From a candidate division GN15 bacterium (GTDB taxonomy: Bacteria > Zixibacteria > MSB-5A5 > GN15 > FEB-12): a stretch of DNA of 8,262 nucleotides. The translations under genes and the position numbers were made by a program. Of this stretch, positions 1 to 6,830 are shown piece by piece (within the stretch, counting starts at the first letter, position 1; every line of letters begins with the position of its first letter). The notes beneath the pieces are model-generated. The model was not told the DNA's origin and searched no databases. It worked only from the letters and a program-made list of their open reading frames with translations. The stretch spans positions 1-8,262 of the forward strand of contig WJKG01000407.1 in the NCBI GenBank assembly GCA_014729205.1, in the 5' to 3' direction.

Positions 1-152
1 TGGCTGAGGCGTTCATTGTGTATTTCTGCGATGAGATCGACAGCAAGATGGGTGCGTTTGCACGGATCCGCGAAAAGCACGGGGGGGCGGGCTGGTCCGA
101 CTGGGTGAAGATGCTGGACCGATTCTTGTATTTTGGACGGGAGAAGCTGTAG
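1..152 (+). CDS. C-terminal end of a YhaM-like 3'-5' exoribonuclease (HD/OB-fold family), partial
   Basis: Only the last 49 codons are present, read from base 3 to the TAG at 150-152. The peptide runs EAFIVYFCDEIDSKMGAF, then a GWSDW segment, and ends in DRFLYFGREKL. This matches the C-terminal helix region of YhaM/CBF1-type proteins, where an HD phosphohydrolase domain is followed by a segment of the form 'A.l.hyaDdlDaK...F' and a short tail ending near 'R.lY.G'. Members of this family trim RNA or single-stranded DNA from the 3' end in the cytoplasm. The HD motif and the OB-fold lie outside the window, so catalysis cannot be checked here. The stop lies three bases before the fetA start codon, so the two genes are probably cotranscribed. 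The assignment rests on a short tail and could belong to another HD-domain hydrolase. Confidence 0.6.
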   Translation, partial: AEAFIVYFCDEIDSKMGAFARIREKHGGAGWSDWVKMLDRFLYFGREKL

Positions 153-155
153 CTC

Positions 156-898
156 GTGGCACCGGAGAGTGATATTGTCCTGGAGCTTGAGAGCCTCTCG
201 CGCTCGATCAGTGTGAATGGCGAGTCCAGGTGTGTTGTGGACGATATCAGTTTTCGATTCACATCGGGGCAAGTGTATACCATTGTGGGGCCCTCGGGGG
301 CGGGTAAGTCTTCATTGCTGAGGTTGATCAATCGGCTGGATGAGCCGAGCTCGGGCCGAGTGTTGCTTCGGGGGACACCAACAGAGCTGCTGGCACCTCG
401 GAATTGCGGAGACGGGTTGGGTTCCTGTTCCAGCGGCCACACCTGTTCGAGGGGACGGTAGCTGATAATCTCCGCTATGCTGAATCGGAGTTGAGCGATC
501 AGCGGATCCGCGAGCTCATTGCATTGGCACGTGTGCCACAGGCATTGATCGGGGCCGATGCGGCCTCACTCTCGGTGGGTGAGGCGCAGCGAGTGGCGCT
601 GGCACGGTTGCTGGCTCTGGAGCCTGAGGTCATCCTGCTGGATGAGCCCACATCAGCTCTGGATCCGACATTGACCGAGGGTATCGAGGCGACCGTTCGC
701 GATCTGGTTGCCCGGGATGGAGCTTCGCTGATCCTGGTGAGTCATGACCCGTTGCAAGCGATCCGGATGGGGGGGACGGTGTTGCTGGTATCTGAAGGAC
801 GGCTGGCTGAATCGGGACCGGCACGGCAGGTGATTGAGGCGCCGCAGTCAGAAGAGGGCAGGCGATACAAAGAGCGGAGATACGATGCTGACTCCTGA
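156..898 (+). pseudogene. fetA: FetA/YbbL-like ABC transporter ATPase, interrupted by a one-base frameshift
   Basis: The gene encodes the nucleotide-binding subunit of a FetAB-type exporter, which in E. coli is linked to iron efflux. It is read from GTG 156 in one frame to about codon 82 (LAPR). It continues one frame over from about base 401 (ELRRRVGFLFQ) to TGA 896-898. Restoring one G in 'cctcgg-gaattg' rebuilds an uninterrupted protein of about 247 residues, the normal size for the family. Walker A is GPSGAGKSS (45-53). The Q-loop is FQRP (Q93). The ABC signature is LSVGE (about 139-143), Walker B is VILLDE (about 159-164), the D-loop is SALD, and the switch histidine lies in VSHDP (about 197). 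All catalytic motifs are intact on both sides of the break. Sequencing error, a recent mutation or, less likely, programmed frameshifting could explain it. GGGAG at 139-143 is a distant possible ribosome site. The 3' end overlaps fetB by 14 bases. Confidence 0.85.
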
Positions 899-1646
899 TT
901 ACATTCACGTCCTTTACTCGCTGGCGCTGGTGCTGGTGGCGATTGGGGTGACTGTCTGGTGGCGGATCCCCGTGACAAAGGAGATCACGCTGGGGCCGGT
1001 GCGGGCGTTCGTGCAGTTGGTGGCCGTGGGGTATGCGCTGACATTCCTGTTCGAGCCCGGTCGGTCGTGGATGATTGTGCCGGTGTTGCTGATCATGACC
1101 TCAGTGGGGGCGTACGCGGCTGCGGGACGGGTGAAGAGGCTCAGGGGAGCCTATGGCGTGACGTTTGCGTCGATACTGATCGGTTCGGCAGTAACCCTGG
1201 GGTTGATGCTGGCGCTGCCGATTATCGAGTTCGAGGCGCGGGTGGTGATACCGCTATCGGGCATGATTATATCCAATGCGATGAATGCGTCGGCAATTAC
1301 GATCAATCGATTTGCGGCCGATATGCGTTCGCATCGGTTGGCGGTGGAGACTTCATTGTCGTTGGGGAAGGGGTGGCGCGAGGCGAGCCGTCCATTTCAG
1401 CGCGAGGCTGTCATGGCGGGGATGATTGCGATCTTGAATTTCATGAAGACGGTGGGGATAGTGGCGTTGCCGGGGGCGATGACGGGGATGATCTTAGGGG
1501 GTGCGGAGCCACTCGACGCGGCATTGGTTCAGTTGATTGTGACTTTTATGATTCTCTCGGCGATGTCGGTGACTTCGGCGCTGACGGTCGAGTTTACGGT
1601 CCGGAGGTTCTTTACGGGTTCTGATCAGTTGCGGGCCGATGTATAG
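885..1646 (+). CDS. fetB: FetB/YbbM (UPF0014) ABC exporter permease
   Basis: This 253-residue integral membrane protein is the permease partner of FetA; the E. coli pair is implicated in iron export. I count about seven hydrophobic segments, starting with YIHVLYSLALVLVAIGVTVW. Family hallmarks are present: PLSGMIISNAMNAS in the middle, and the conserved C-terminal block NFMKTVGIVALPGAMTGMIL followed by GGAEPLDAALVQ. The frame is open from 834, but ATG 885 is chosen because GGAG at 876-879 sits five bases upstream and the protein then begins directly before the first membrane helix, as in relatives. The start lies inside the end of fetA, so translation is probably coupled. Because the upstream ATPase is frameshifted and its second half still ends normally here, coupling could persist. 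The family is recognised with high confidence. The transported substrate is inferred from E. coli only. Confidence 0.92.
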   Translation: MLTPDYIHVLYSLALVLVAIGVTVWWRIPVTKEITLGPVRAFVQLVAVGYALTFLFEPGRSWMIVPVLLIMTSVGAYAAAGRVKRLRGAYGVTFASILIGSAVTLGLMLALPIIEFEARVVIPLSGMIISNAMNASAITINRFAADMRSHRLAVETSLSLGKGWREASRPFQREAVMAGMIAILNFMKTVGIVALPGAMTGMILGGAEPLDAALVQLIVTFMILSAMSVTSALTVEFTVRRFFTGSDQLRADV

Positions 1647-1687
1647 TGGTTGCTCACCTTGGATTTTGGTGGTCGGAGGGCGCTGAT

Positions 1688-1719
1688 ACAAGGGTTAGAA
1701 TTTGGGCTTGTCTTTTTTT
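1688..1719 (+). terminator. possible weak terminator after fetB
   Basis: ACAAG at 1688-1692 can pair with CTTGT at 1707-1711 across a 14-base loop, and a run of seven T follows at 1713-1719. The stem is short and AT-rich, so this is a weak candidate placed about 40 bases after the fetB stop. Confidence 0.25.
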
Positions 1720-1730
1720 GAGGATATGAT
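1702..1730 (+). promoter_or_regulatory. candidate sigma70-like promoter for tRNA-Ser
   Basis: TTGGGC at 1702-1707 and TATGAT at 1725-1730 are separated by 17 bases. The -10 box matches the consensus at five of six positions and the -35 box only at three. A start near 1737 would give a leader of about 45 bases before the tRNA. Confidence 0.3.
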
Positions 1731-1780
1731 ATTTTTGGGAATGCCCCGGGGCGAAAGCCGGGCGGGTTGTTCTTATTTGC

Positions 1781-1873
1781 GGAGAGGTGGCCGAGAGGCT
1801 GAAGGCGGCGGATTGCTAATCCGTTATAGGGGTATCACCTCTATCCAGGGTTCGAATCCCTGCCTCTCCGCCA
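1781..1873 (+). tRNA. tRNA-Ser (anticodon GCT), CCA end encoded
   Basis: The acceptor stem GGAGAGG (1781-1787) pairs with CCTCTCC (1863-1869). The anticodon stem gcgga/tccgt encloses the loop ttgctaa, which puts anticodon GCT at 1815-1817, reading serine codons AGC and AGU. The T arm is a five-pair stem (1846-1850 with 1858-1862) around TTCGAAT. The long variable arm between the anticodon and T arms is typical of class II serine tRNAs. G1870 is the discriminator base and 1871-1873 spell CCA, so the 3' end appears to be encoded in the gene. No integrase gene or second copy of the tRNA 3' end is visible in the window. Confidence 0.97.
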
Positions 1874-2208
1874 TTTTTCATCGTTTTGTCTGGGGGCTGT
1901 CAATGTACAGTGTTTTCATAGCAGAGCCAGATTATCGTGTCGGACACGTATGGCAGGTGAAGCAGGCCGGTGTAAATGGGCGTCACAAGGCCCCAGCAAA
2001 CCTCTCGGGATTCCTGATAGGAAAGCGCGGAAAACGGGGTCGGTTCTTGCAGTAAATTATCCGACATTGTGTCGCGGGTTGTGAGGGGTAAGTTCTGGCG
2101 GGGAACATGCATACCGTAGCTTCGCAGTACCTCGGCATGTGAGGTGTGGAGGTCGACCTTCCTTCAGGTACCTTCGGCATGCTGATATCGTACGCTACTG
2201 AGCATAGA
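1874..2208. other. intergenic stretch without a supported gene
   Basis: This stretch lies between the tRNA and the terminator of the large minus-strand gene. Short frames exist on both strands (for example plus 1903-2055, 50 codons), but none has a clear ribosome site or a recognisable protein pattern. A near-duplicate GTACCTCGGCATG (2127-2139) and GTACCTTCGGCATG (2168-2181) flank a palindrome AGGTCGACCT (2150-2159). I cannot assign these a role. Confidence 0.5.
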
Positions 2209-2241
2209 AGAACCCGGCCGTCATAGAGATGGCCGGGTTCT
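2209..2241 (-). terminator. strong hairpin terminator of the large secreted-protein gene
   Basis: GAACCCGGCC (2210-2219) and GGCCGGGTTC (2231-2240) form a perfect ten-pair stem, with an eleventh A-T pair outside it, around an 11-base loop. It lies 36 bases beyond the stop codon of the minus-strand gene. The minus-strand continuation reads TTCTATGCTC, which is only moderately T-rich. The hairpin could also stop plus-strand transcription coming from the tRNA. Confidence 0.75.
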
Positions 2242-2277
2242 CGCCTTAAGGTGCCTTTCCTGGCTGAATTGCCCTAC

Positions 2278-5200
2278 TTACGGGCAGGGAGGTGGCGCTG
2301 TACCACCGCCGAACAGGTAGCTTACCAGGAAAGTGAGATCGGTGATATCCGGTCCGCTGCCATCGCCGTTGGCGTCAGCCTGCTCAAGGCATGGTGGCGC
2401 CGAGCCTCCTCCGAACAGGTAGTTCACGAAGAAGGTCAGGTCGGTGATGTCCGGTCCGGAACCGTCATTGTTGATGTCGCCTCGAATCACGCAGCAGCTT
2501 GGGCAGCAGTGTTCGACTCGAAGCTCCATCCAGTCGACCTCGGTATCGTCCTGTATGCGGATATCGAAGTCACCATCGTGCAGCGTTGCCAGCACATTAG
2601 TAACACCCAGTGCACTCGGTGGGAGATTCTCCAGATCAAGGCAGACTGTTATCGTGTCGCCGGTGCTCCAGACCGAATCGGTGCCACCGGTGGCAAGAGC
2701 TACGAGATCGTTCATGGAGATTCCCCAGACGGCTTGTCCGTCCTCGAAGAACGCAAGCGCATCGGTATCAGGTATGGCGCCGGTTGCGGCAACGCGAAGA
2801 CACAACTGTCCTCCCTGCACGCAACAGGTGGTGTCAAAGAAATCGGAGAACGTGTGTCCCCAGCACTGGTTGGTTAGTGCCGAGTCGAAGAAGTGCGTCG
2901 CTCCGAGCGGACAGGTCATCGCCGGAAGCAGGTCAGCGCCCGGGCTAGATGGTTCCGGTCCAGAGAAGTTGTCCATGGTACCCGCTACCTGTGCGGATGA
3001 GGTCAGGTTGTACTGGCAGTCATCCTCGACGTTGCCGAAGTTCACTCCGGTGATAACACCCGATACGGTAACATCGTGATACACGGTCGGTGGGTACGTT
3101 TGTACCCAGCCGCTGGTAACAGTTTCAGTAACCCGATAGGCTCCTGGTGCCAACCCGGTAAACGAGTACTCGCCAGCGGCATTGGTAGTAGTTGAGGCTA
3201 TGAACGTAGTCCCTTGATAGAGAGAGATCGACCATCCAGCCAACGGCGGTTCGCCGGTATCCCACTCTCCATCGCAATCGAGATCGTGCCACTTGTAGCC
3301 ATTGATCTCATTTGAGCTGCCACAGCAGTGACCCAGGTGGGCTGCGTGGATAGTCTGATCGGTAGCATCGACGACGCCATCGCAGTTATAGTCGTTGCAC
3401 AGGGCACCCGAACTCAGGAAGTCGGTATCTGTGACACACAGGTCACCGTCGATATCCAGGAACCTCGCGTCGAGGTTTCGGCAGGGGTCACCGTTGACGT
3501 ACAACGTGGCTTCACAGCCGATACAATCCTGACTGCCGGCGGCGGGATTGAAGAAATGCTGGCCGGTAGCCGGGTCACACGAGTCCGGATACACGATCGG
3601 CCAGTTGTCGACGCCAGTTGAATCCGGGCACGAGTTCGTAGGGCAATCGCTGAAGTCGATCCACATATTGGGATCGCAGACAGGGTTACCGCAGCTGTCC
3701 GTGACGGTCACGACGTGAGTAATGTCGCCCTGGGGGCAGATGACCATGCACGGGTCGGTTGTGACACTGTCGCAGAAGGGGGCTCCTGGCTGACAGCCGC
3801 CGTTGTCGCAACAGTGGTCGAGATGGGCCGTGTGGATGGCCTGGTCGTCGGCATTGACGGTCCCGTCGCAGTTGTAATCGTTGCATAGAAGTTGATTGCC
3901 GAGCCAGTCATCCGGGTAGACGCATAAGTCGCCCGTGACATCCAGGAACTTCGCGTCGAGGTTCCGGCAGGGGTCACCGTTGACGTACAGCGTAGCCTCA
4001 CAGCCGATACAATCCTGACTGCCGGCGGCGGGATTGAAGAAATGCTCGCCGGTGGCTGGATTGCACGAATCAGGGAGGACCTGGGGCCAACTGCTGGTCG
4101 GGTCCTGACAGGGGACTGTGGGGCAATCGCTGAAGTCAAGATACACGCCACCTGAGAGATCGCAAACGGGGTTGCCGCAGCTGTCTTTGACAGTAACGAC
4201 GTGAGTAATGTCGCCTTTAGGGCAGATCACGATGCACGGGTCGGTTGTAACACTGTCGCAGAAGGGGGCTCCTGGCTGACAGCCGCCGTTGTCGCAACAG
4301 TGGTCGAGATGGGCAGTGTGGATGGCCTGGTCGTCGGCATTGACGGTCCCGTCGCAGTTGTAATCGTTGCATAGAAGTTGATTACCGAGCCAGTCATCCG
4401 GGTAGACACATAAGTCGCCCGTGACATCCAGGAACTTGGGTATCAAGTCGCGGCACACAGAGCCATTGACGATAAGCGTTCCGGAACAATCAACGCAGTC
4501 CTGACTGCCGGCGGCGGGATTGAAGAAGTGCTCGCCGGTGGCTGGGTCGCACGAATCAGGAAGGACCTGGGGCCAACTGCTGGTCGGGTCCTGACAGGGG
4601 ACGCTCGGGCAGTTGCTGAAGTCCATGTACACGCCACCTGAGAGATCACAAACGGGATTGCCGCAGCTGTCTTTGACAGTAACGACGTGAGTGATGTCGC
4701 CTTTAGGGCAGATCACGACGCACGGGTCGGTTGTGACACTGTCACAGAAGGCATCTCCGGGAGGACAACCAGTATTATCACAACAATGCGTGGTATGTGC
4801 CTGATGAAGAGCCAGGTCGGTGGAGTCGACAGAGCCATCGCAGTTGTAATCGTTGCATGAGGCCGCGAACCAGTCGTCGGACCCAACGCAGAAGTCGCCA
4901 TTGTTGTCCAGGTGTTTGACCACTACTTCGCCGCAGGCCCCGCCGCCCACATAGAGGACGCCGAAGCAGTCGATGCAATCGGGGTTGCCTGACTTTGGAT
5001 GGAAGAAGTGCTCACCGGTTGTCGGGTCACACGAGTCAGGGAAGATGCGTGGCCAGTCGGGATGGGAATTGGGACACGGCGTAGCCTGGCATGCATTCAA
5101 CTCGACATACGTGGAATCATCGCAGACCGGATTGCCACAGCTGTCGACCAGTGTTACTACCCAGGGGATGTCACCATTGGGGCAGACAACCATGCAGGGG

Positions 5201-6633
5201 TCGTAGATTGTGCTGTCGCAACTCGGTCCGGGGTTGGCCAGATCGCAGTCGTAGGCGTTGCCGAAGTCGAGACCGGCGATGACCTGTCCTGCACCCAGGG
5301 TGACATTGTAGCTGCCACCGGGAGGACATACCTGAGCGTATGGAGTCTGCGGAACTTCGGTGACCGTGTAGGTACCAGCCGGAATACCGGTGAAGTAGTA
5401 GTTGCCGAGTGAATCGGTAGTTGTACTGTAGCCACCGGGGGAGACGTTTATGGTCCAGCCACCGAGCTTGGGTTCGTTGCTCTGCCGTACACAGTCGGCG
5501 TTATAGTCGAACCACTTGAAGCCGGTAAGGCTGCCGGTGGAGTCGCAGCAGGCGAGTTCCTCTACACCCAGGCCATCGGCGGTGACATGGCCGGCAAGGT
5601 TGAGACCGGCCGCGACTGCCTGCAGATTGTAGGCTTCAACGCGAATGCAGTTCTGACCTGCCTGAAAGAGCGACTGATCAGTCTCCAGGTGGGTAGTCGG
5701 GGTGGCGGTACCAAACGAACCGGCCGGGGTGGAGACGATTGGTGTGCCATTGAGATAGACCACGGCGCTGTCATCAGCGCGCAGTTCGACGAAGAGTTCG
5801 GCGTTAGTGAAGCCCTGTTCGAGACAGAAACAGAGTTCGTAGCAGTACAGTCCATTGACGTCGTTGGTCGGATCGGTGTAGGCACTGATCCAACTGCTGT
5901 TGGAAAGCGCCGGTTGCCATGCACCATAGGTGGCAATGACATTAGCCGGTCGTGGTTCGCCGGTGAGCGGATCCGGGTCGCAAGTGACTGTCCAATTGGG
6001 GTCCCATGTTCCCGGGGGATAGAGACTACCGGAAGTGTGGTCCCAGCCCGTATTGATAGTCAGTGTATCGACCAGGCACGTATCGGTGGGGGGGCCGCAG
6101 CAGTGGTCGATGTGATCTGTGAATATCTGCTGGTCATCTGCAGTCAAGACACCGTCGCAGTTATAGTCATTGCACGGCAAGGCCGGGAACCAGTCGTCTT
6201 GTGTAACGCATTCGTCGCCATTGGTGCTCAAGAATCGAGCGCGTACAGGCTGACAGAACTGTCCGTTGACATAGAGGTCGGGAAGGCAGTTGGCGCAATC
6301 CACGGCGTAGGCTTTGATCTTGAAGATGTGCTCGCCCGTGGCCGCATCGCAGCTGACAGGGTAGACGATAGGCCAGTCGGTCTGGGTGGAACATGGTGTG
6401 GCAAAGCAATTGGTGAAGTCGAGCCACAGGTTGGGATCGCAGACGGGATCGCCGCAGCTGTCTTTGACAGTGACCGTGAAGGTAAGATCACCTGCCGGGC
6501 ATATGAGCAGGCATTGGTCGAAAGACACGCTGTCGCAGTAGGGATCAGGACAGCTGGCCTGGACGGATCCCGGGGCACTGATCACAAAGAGTGCCAGGAG
6601 GATCCCGCCACAAAGGAGAGATACATGTTTCAT
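2278..6633 (-). CDS. large secreted cysteine-rich protein with five 16-Cys/dockerin-like modules, SdrD-B-like domains and a C-terminal dockerin pair
   Basis: This 1451-residue exported protein has no known function. Start ATG 6633 is preferred over in-frame ATG 6651 because GGAG lies five bases upstream and the protein then opens with a clean signal peptide (MKHVSLLCGG onward, cleavage likely after SVQA, residue 26). Domain order: module 1 (about 28-181); a galactose-binding-like/jelly-roll region (about 182-360, with ADDSAVVYLNG); an SdrD-B-like domain (about 367-462); modules 2-5 (about 463-626, 627-788, 789-950, 951-1107); a second SdrD-B-like domain (1108-1203); a beta-rich domain (about 1208-1379); and a dockerin-type pair (1380-1451). 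Each module has 16 cysteines at near-fixed spacing, an Ig/Big_1-like strand pattern around VTVKDSCGNPVC, and two calcium-loop-like stretches, GDxCVxxxD and DYNCDGxxxxxD. The architecture suggests a disulfide-rich, calcium-stabilised structural or adhesive protein outside the cytoplasm. No catalytic motif is seen. Confidence 0.9.
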   Translation of the reverse strand: MKHVSLLCGGILLALFVISAPGSVQASCPDPYCDSVSFDQCLLICPAGDLTFTVTVKDSCGDPVCDPNLWLDFTNCFATPCSTQTDWPIVYPVSCDAATGEHIFKIKAYAVDCANCLPDLYVNGQFCQPVRARFLSTNGDECVTQDDWFPALPCNDYNCDGVLTADDQQIFTDHIDHCCGPPTDTCLVDTLTINTGWDHTSGSLYPPGTWDPNWTVTCDPDPLTGEPRPANVIATYGAWQPALSNSSWISAYTDPTNDVNGLYCYELCFCLEQGFTNAELFVELRADDSAVVYLNGTPIVSTPAGSFGTATPTTHLETDQSLFQAGQNCIRVEAYNLQAVAAGLNLAGHVTADGLGVEELACCDSTGSLTGFKWFDYNADCVRQSNEPKLGGWTINVSPGGYSTTTDSLGNYYFTGIPAGTYTVTEVPQTPYAQVCPPGGSYNVTLGAGQVIAGLDFGNAYDCDLANPGPSCDSTIYDPCMVVCPNGDIPWVVTLVDSCGNPVCDDSTYVELNACQATPCPNSHPDWPRIFPDSCDPTTGEHFFHPKSGNPDCIDCFGVLYVGGGACGEVVVKHLDNNGDFCVGSDDWFAASCNDYNCDGSVDSTDLALHQAHTTHCCDNTGCPPGDAFCDSVTTDPCVVICPKGDITHVVTVKDSCGNPVCDLSGGVYMDFSNCPSVPCQDPTSSWPQVLPDSCDPATGEHFFNPAAGSQDCVDCSGTLIVNGSVCRDLIPKFLDVTGDLCVYPDDWLGNQLLCNDYNCDGTVNADDQAIHTAHLDHCCDNGGCQPGAPFCDSVTTDPCIVICPKGDITHVVTVKDSCGNPVCDLSGGVYLDFSDCPTVPCQDPTSSWPQVLPDSCNPATGEHFFNPAAGSQDCIGCEATLYVNGDPCRNLDAKFLDVTGDLCVYPDDWLGNQLLCNDYNCDGTVNADDQAIHTAHLDHCCDNGGCQPGAPFCDSVTTDPCMVICPQGDITHVVTVTDSCGNPVCDPNMWIDFSDCPTNSCPDSTGVDNWPIVYPDSCDPATGQHFFNPAAGSQDCIGCEATLYVNGDPCRNLDARFLDIDGDLCVTDTDFLSSGALCNDYNCDGVVDATDQTIHAAHLGHCCGSSNEINGYKWHDLDCDGEWDTGEPPLAGWSISLYQGTTFIASTTTNAAGEYSFTGLAPGAYRVTETVTSGWVQTYPPTVYHDVTVSGVITGVNFGNVEDDCQYNLTSSAQVAGTMDNFSGPEPSSPGADLLPAMTCPLGATHFFDSALTNQCWGHTFSDFFDTTCCVQGGQLCLRVAATGAIPDTDALAFFEDGQAVWGISMNDLVALATGGTDSVWSTGDTITVCLDLENLPPSALGVTNVLATLHDGDFDIRIQDDTEVDWMELRVEHCCPSCCVIRGDINNDGSGPDITDLTFFVNYLFGGGSAPPCLEQADANGDGSGPDITDLTFLVSYLFGGGTAPPPCP
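3784..4755. repeat. tandem pair of 486-bp coding repeats (modules 3 and 4), with a related third unit at 3313-3783
   Basis: Units 3784-4269 and 4270-4755 are in register and the same length. Landmarks such as GGGTCGGTTGT recur at 3752, 4238 and 4724, exactly 486 bases apart. The first ~170 bases of each unit on the plus strand differ at only a few positions. They diverge over a short stretch encoding NGDPCRNLDAK in one and NGSVCRDLIPK in the other, then become nearly identical again. Unit 3313-3783 shares its own long block with 3784-4269. The repeats point to recent duplication or gene conversion inside the reading frame. Confidence 0.9.
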
Positions 6634-6642
6634 GGTTACTCC
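6634..6642 (-). promoter_or_regulatory. ribosome binding site that sets the start of the large minus-strand gene
   Basis: On the minus strand the sequence reads GGAGTAACC directly before ATG 6633. The GGAG core (6642-6639) is five bases from the start, which favours this ATG over the one at 6651. Confidence 0.7.
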
Positions 6643-6765
6643 ATTATCCATGTGTGGACATATAGGTTCGTTATTGAGCAGACTGATTGCCGCATGCGGG
6701 ACAACAGCAATTCCCTGCTTGTGGTGCTGGTTGTCTTTTGGTGCTGGACCACTGAGTGCTTTTGT

Positions 6766-6797
6766 TTAATATGCAGTTCATGGACCTAATTAGTCAA
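6766..6797 (-). promoter_or_regulatory. candidate promoter of the large secreted-protein gene
   Basis: On the minus strand TTGACT (6797-6792) resembles a -35 box. CATATT (6773-6768) lies 18 bases downstream, or TATTAA (6771-6766) lies 20 bases downstream. The region is more AT-rich than its surroundings. It would give a leader of roughly 125 bases containing the palindrome CCGCATGCGG (6690-6699). Bacteria of the FCB group may not use this consensus, so support is weak. Confidence 0.3.
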
Positions 6798-6830
6798 GAA
6801 TAATCTTGCATTCGTTCTGACATTTGTTGA

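Noticed and set aside
959..1624. 221-codon plus-strand frame inside fetB
   Set aside because: It is a glycine/aspartate-rich alternative frame of fetB, which itself is a clear UPF0014 family member.
1851..1873. tRNA-Ser 3' end as an integration site
   Set aside because: I see no integrase gene and no second copy of this sequence in the window.
1903..2055. Possible 50-codon small protein after the tRNA
   Set aside because: It has no good ribosome site, no family pattern and only a short open frame; chance cannot be excluded.
2251..2877. 208-codon plus-strand open frame
   Set aside because: It is antisense to the dockerin pair and the beta-rich domain of the large protein and has no recognisable pattern.
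3313..4755. 486-bp repeats as a CRISPR or mobile element
   Set aside because: The repeats are in-frame protein modules without spacers, terminal inverted repeats or a transposase.
5587..6789. 400-codon plus-strand open frame opposite the large minus-strand gene
   Set aside because: It overlaps the signal peptide, module 1 and jelly-roll region of the minus-strand gene and has no recognisable domains; a shadow frame of the biased opposite strand.
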